From assembly GCF_021532375.1 (NCBI RefSeq), contig NZ_JAKGAP010000059.1:1-44496 (forward strand): a stretch of 44,496 bases of DNA. The letters are read 5' to 3'. The stretch is from Paenibacillus alkaliterrae (GTDB lineage: Bacteria; Bacillota; Bacilli; Paenibacillales; Paenibacillaceae). The position numbers were made by a program, and so were the translations under genes. Below are positions 42,484-44,496 of the stretch, piece after piece. The notes beneath the pieces are model-generated. The model saw nothing but the letters and a program-made list of their open reading frames with translations, did no database searches and was not told the origin of the DNA. How positions within the stretch are numbered: position 1 is the first letter of the stretch; the number at the start of each line of letters is the position of its first letter.

Positions 42484-44301
42484 ATGTCTACCGCATTTAG
42501 CGCTTTGGGTATAACGCCCAAGTTAAGCCAATTGCTTCATCAAGATGGAATAATCGAGCCGACTCCGGTTCAAAAGCAAGCGATACCGCTGCTTTTGGGC
42601 GGACAGGATGTCATTGCGCAGGCACAGACCGGCACAGGCAAAACGATTGCTTTCGCTCTTCCTATTTTGCAGCGGATAAATATAGAGAAAGAGCAAATCC
42701 AAGCTCTCATCTTAACGCCGACCAGAGAGCTTGCCATACAAATCACCAGCGAACTAAAGAAGCTTGTACCGGCTGTAGGTGCTAGCGTTTTGGCCGCTTA
42801 CGGCGGACAAGACGTGGAAGCCCAAATACGCAAGCTTCAACGCGCGCCTCATATTGTGGTCGCCACGCCCGGCCGTTTGATCGATCATATGAAACGCGAA
42901 ACGGTTAACCTCGGCAAGCTGCAAATGCTCGTGCTCGATGAGGCCGACCAAATGCTTCACATGGGCTTCCTCACGGATGTAGAGAGCATCATTACGCAAA
43001 CGCCGAGAGCCCGTCAAACGATGCTGTTCTCCGCAACGATGCCGGACGCCATTCGCCGCTTAGCCTCGGACTACATGAAAACACCTGCAGATATTCGCGT
43101 TCGCAGCACAAATGTCACGCTCGATAGCATTCAGCAAGTCGTCTATGAGACAACCGATCGCGGCAAGCAGCAGGCGCTTGTTCATTTGCTGGAGCGTCAC
43201 CAGCCATATCTGGCTGTCATTTTTTGCCGGACAAAGGTTCGCGCGAAAAAATTAAATGAGGCGCTGCAGGATTTAGGGGTCGAATCCGATGAGCTGCATG
43301 GCGACCTCACGCAAGCGAAGCGCGAGCAAGTCATGAAGCGCTTCAGGGACGCTCGCCTTCAAGTGCTCGTGGCGACCGATGTTGCCGCTCGCGGGCTGGA
43401 TGTAGAAGGGGTATCGCATGTATATAACTACGACGTGCCGCAGGACGGCGAGCTATATATTCACCGGATCGGAAGAACGGGCCGCGCAGGCCAAAACGGC
43501 ATTGCCATTACGCTTGCTACGCCTTATGACAAAAATACACTTCTATCCATAGAACAAAGCATCAACGCCAAGCTGGAACGTCGCGCCATTAACAATGAAG
43601 GCGAGGAATCGGCCGTACGGATTCAACCGGGCGAACGGAAAGAAACGGGCCGAAGCTTGAGCAGCAAAGACGGTGCACGCACAAGCGGCCAGCAAAAATC
43701 CGACGGCCGCCGCGGCGGAAGAGACCGTTCAGGACATTCGGATCGGGACGCGAAGTCAGGCGGCCGCAGAGGCGCTCGCGAATTCACGCGTCCCGCAGCC
43801 GGCAAACGTAATGAACGCAATACGGAAGGCTTCGTACAACAATCCCTCGAGAAGGCTGGTCAGAGCTCAGGCTGGTCCGGACGTCGAGGCGAACGCCTCG
43901 ATGCCGGGAACAACTCGAGCCGTGACGGTCAACGGACGGGCAACCGCGGCGGCGCGGGTCGGAACAGCTCGGGGCGTGATGGTGAACGCACAGGCAGCCG
44001 CGGCGGCGCGGGTCAAGGCAGCGAGCGTGGAAATGCCGGTCGTAAAGGCAGCTCCGGCGCTCCTCGCGGTGACGAGCATGCTGCAGGTCGCGCAAGTGTG
44101 TCGGTAGACAGTCCTTGGACTGCGGCCCGAAGTGAATCCAAGACCGGTAAACGCGGTGGATCGCGCGGAGCTGTTCGGGGTAATTCCGGGACAGGCGGCC
44201 GTGGCGGACAACGCGGCAATTCCTCTGCGGGAGCTCGAGGAAGCTCGCCAGCCGGAGGCCGCAGCAGCTCCGCAAGCAAGCCGCGCGGACGTAACCGCTA
44301 G
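42484..44301 (+). CDS. DEAD-box ATP-dependent RNA helicase with Arg/Gly-rich tail
   Basis: A 605-residue RNA helicase. Q motif FSALGITPKLSQLLHQDGII with PTPVQKQAIP, motif I AQTGTGKT, PTRELA, motif II DEAD (LVLDEADQML), SAT (FSATMP), motif V ATDVAARGLD and motif VI HRIGRTGRAG: all present. The core ends near residue 370; the remaining 235 residues are Arg/Gly/Ser-rich and disordered, with two imperfect 18-residue repeats (RDGQRTGNRGGAG and RDGERTGSRGGAG, 43921-44028), a likely RNA-binding tail. Resembles CshA/DeaD-type helicases that act in ribosome assembly and RNA turnover, often in the cold. ATG at 42484 with TGAGGAA upstream. Confidence 0.95.
   Translation: MSTAFSALGITPKLSQLLHQDGIIEPTPVQKQAIPLLLGGQDVIAQAQTGTGKTIAFALPILQRINIEKEQIQALILTPTRELAIQITSELKKLVPAVGASVLAAYGGQDVEAQIRKLQRAPHIVVATPGRLIDHMKRETVNLGKLQMLVLDEADQMLHMGFLTDVESIITQTPRARQTMLFSATMPDAIRRLASDYMKTPADIRVRSTNVTLDSIQQVVYETTDRGKQQALVHLLERHQPYLAVIFCRTKVRAKKLNEALQDLGVESDELHGDLTQAKREQVMKRFRDARLQVLVATDVAARGLDVEGVSHVYNYDVPQDGELYIHRIGRTGRAGQNGIAITLATPYDKNTLLSIEQSINAKLERRAINNEGEESAVRIQPGERKETGRSLSSKDGARTSGQQKSDGRRGGRDRSGHSDRDAKSGGRRGAREFTRPAAGKRNERNTEGFVQQSLEKAGQSSGWSGRRGERLDAGNNSSRDGQRTGNRGGAGRNSSGRDGERTGSRGGAGQGSERGNAGRKGSSGAPRGDEHAAGRASVSVDSPWTAARSESKTGKRGGSRGAVRGNSGTGGRGGQRGNSSAGARGSSPAGGRSSSASKPRGRNR
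43921..44028 (+). repeat. Two imperfect 54-base tandem repeats in the helicase tail
   Basis: 43921-43974 and 43975-44028 encode RDGQRTGNRGGAGRNSSG and RDGERTGSRGGAGQGSER. They probably arose by a local duplication in GC-rich repeat DNA; copy number may vary between strains. Confidence 0.75.
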
Positions 44302-44406
44302 CTGGAAGATATTGAAACAAGGCTTTCTCCAAGAGGCAGCTGATAATAGGCATGAATGTCAGATCTGATTAGAAATAGTTTTAAGAAAAAGTGGCCGAAC
44401 TACACT

Positions 44407-44462
44407 GGTACCCATAGACTGGACACTTTAAAAAAAGGTGTTCAGGCTATGGGTACCTTTTT
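44407..44462 (+). terminator. Long hairpin after the helicase gene
   Basis: GGTACCCATAG (44407-44417) pairs with CTATGGGTACC (44447-44457); after one mismatch CTGGACAC (44419-44426) pairs with GTGTTCAG (44438-44445) with one G-T pair. Five T (44458-44462) follow. It works as an intrinsic terminator. The same shape could be the end of an insertion sequence, because TATACT and a strong ribosome binding site follow at once. Confidence 0.75.
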
Positions 44463-44478
44463 GTATACTGAAGAAACA

Positions 44479-44496
44479 ACGGAGGGGATTAGATTG
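44479..44496 (+). other. Possible start of a further gene at the window edge
   Basis: GGAGGGG (44480-44486) is followed after seven bases by TTG (44494-44496), the last codon in the window; TATACT (44464-44469) upstream could serve as a -10 box. Nothing of the product is visible. Confidence 0.3.

Noticed and set aside
1..44496. CRISPR arrays, tRNA or rRNA genes, complete insertion sequences, phage attachment sites
   Set aside because: No regularly spaced repeats, cloverleaf or ribosomal RNA segments, paired terminal repeats or duplicated att-like sequences were found by reading.

Overview
The window looks like a chromosomal segment of a spore-forming, competence-gene-bearing Firmicute of the Bacillales, most probably Paenibacillaceae. 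Reasons: SpoIIP and the germination protease Gpr are present; the order comER / comEA-comEB-comEC ... holA / rpsT / gpr-spoIIP-(YqxA-like)-lepA-hemW-hrcA-grpE-dnaK-dnaJ-prmA-rsmE-mtaB-(YqeW-like)-rpsU-yqeY matches the order I know from Bacillus subtilis; there is AddAB rather than RecBCD; and regulation is Gram-positive in style (CIRCE, T-box, strong AGGAGG ribosome binding sites). Almost all genes lie on the minus strand, so the window reads biologically from right to left.

Layout, left to right. 1-88: the 5' end of a group IIC intron on the minus strand, sitting directly after the terminator of rpsU-yqeY. 136-2348: yqeY, rpsU, a HIT protein and two unknown proteins. 2353-9762: addA and addB, the double-strand-break repair helicase-nuclease. 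9796-12703: a PUA/SAM rRNA methyltransferase, a plus-strand Na/Pi transporter and a Nudix hydrolase. 12820-16787: mtaB, rsmE, an M50 membrane protease and prmA (RNA and ribosome modification). 16920-17365: two small proteins. 17476-22349: the class I heat-shock operon hrcA-grpE-dnaK-dnaJ with a perfect CIRCE operator. 22406-26558: a GNAT acetyltransferase, hemW, lepA and a YqxA-like protein. 26618-29048: spoIIP and gpr (sporulation and germination). 29266-30665: rpsT and holA, converging on a perfect 62-base palindrome. 30883-32519: an ECF sigma factor and its membrane anti-sigma factor, inserted between holA and comEC. 32686-37514: comEC, comEB, comEA and divergent comER (DNA uptake). 37555-40362: leuS with a complete T-box leader. 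40400-42355: a decayed stretch holding an intact sugar isomerase gene, a 57-residue LysM protein, YwbE, and remnants of a glycoside hydrolase, an IS1380-type transposase and a YneQ-like gene. 42484-44301: a DEAD-box RNA helicase with a long Arg/Gly tail, followed by a long hairpin and possibly another element at the right edge.

Most of the window is housekeeping: protein folding, ribosome and tRNA modification, recombination, competence and sporulation. The accessory signals are small: the intron end at the left, the decayed island near 41 kb, the sigma/anti-sigma insertion, an unusually GC-rich 5' part of comEC, and several regulatory elements that overlap one another. I did not see a large undescribed system, CRISPR array, tRNA, rRNA or complete transposon. 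Family names come from recall of conserved motifs, not from a search.
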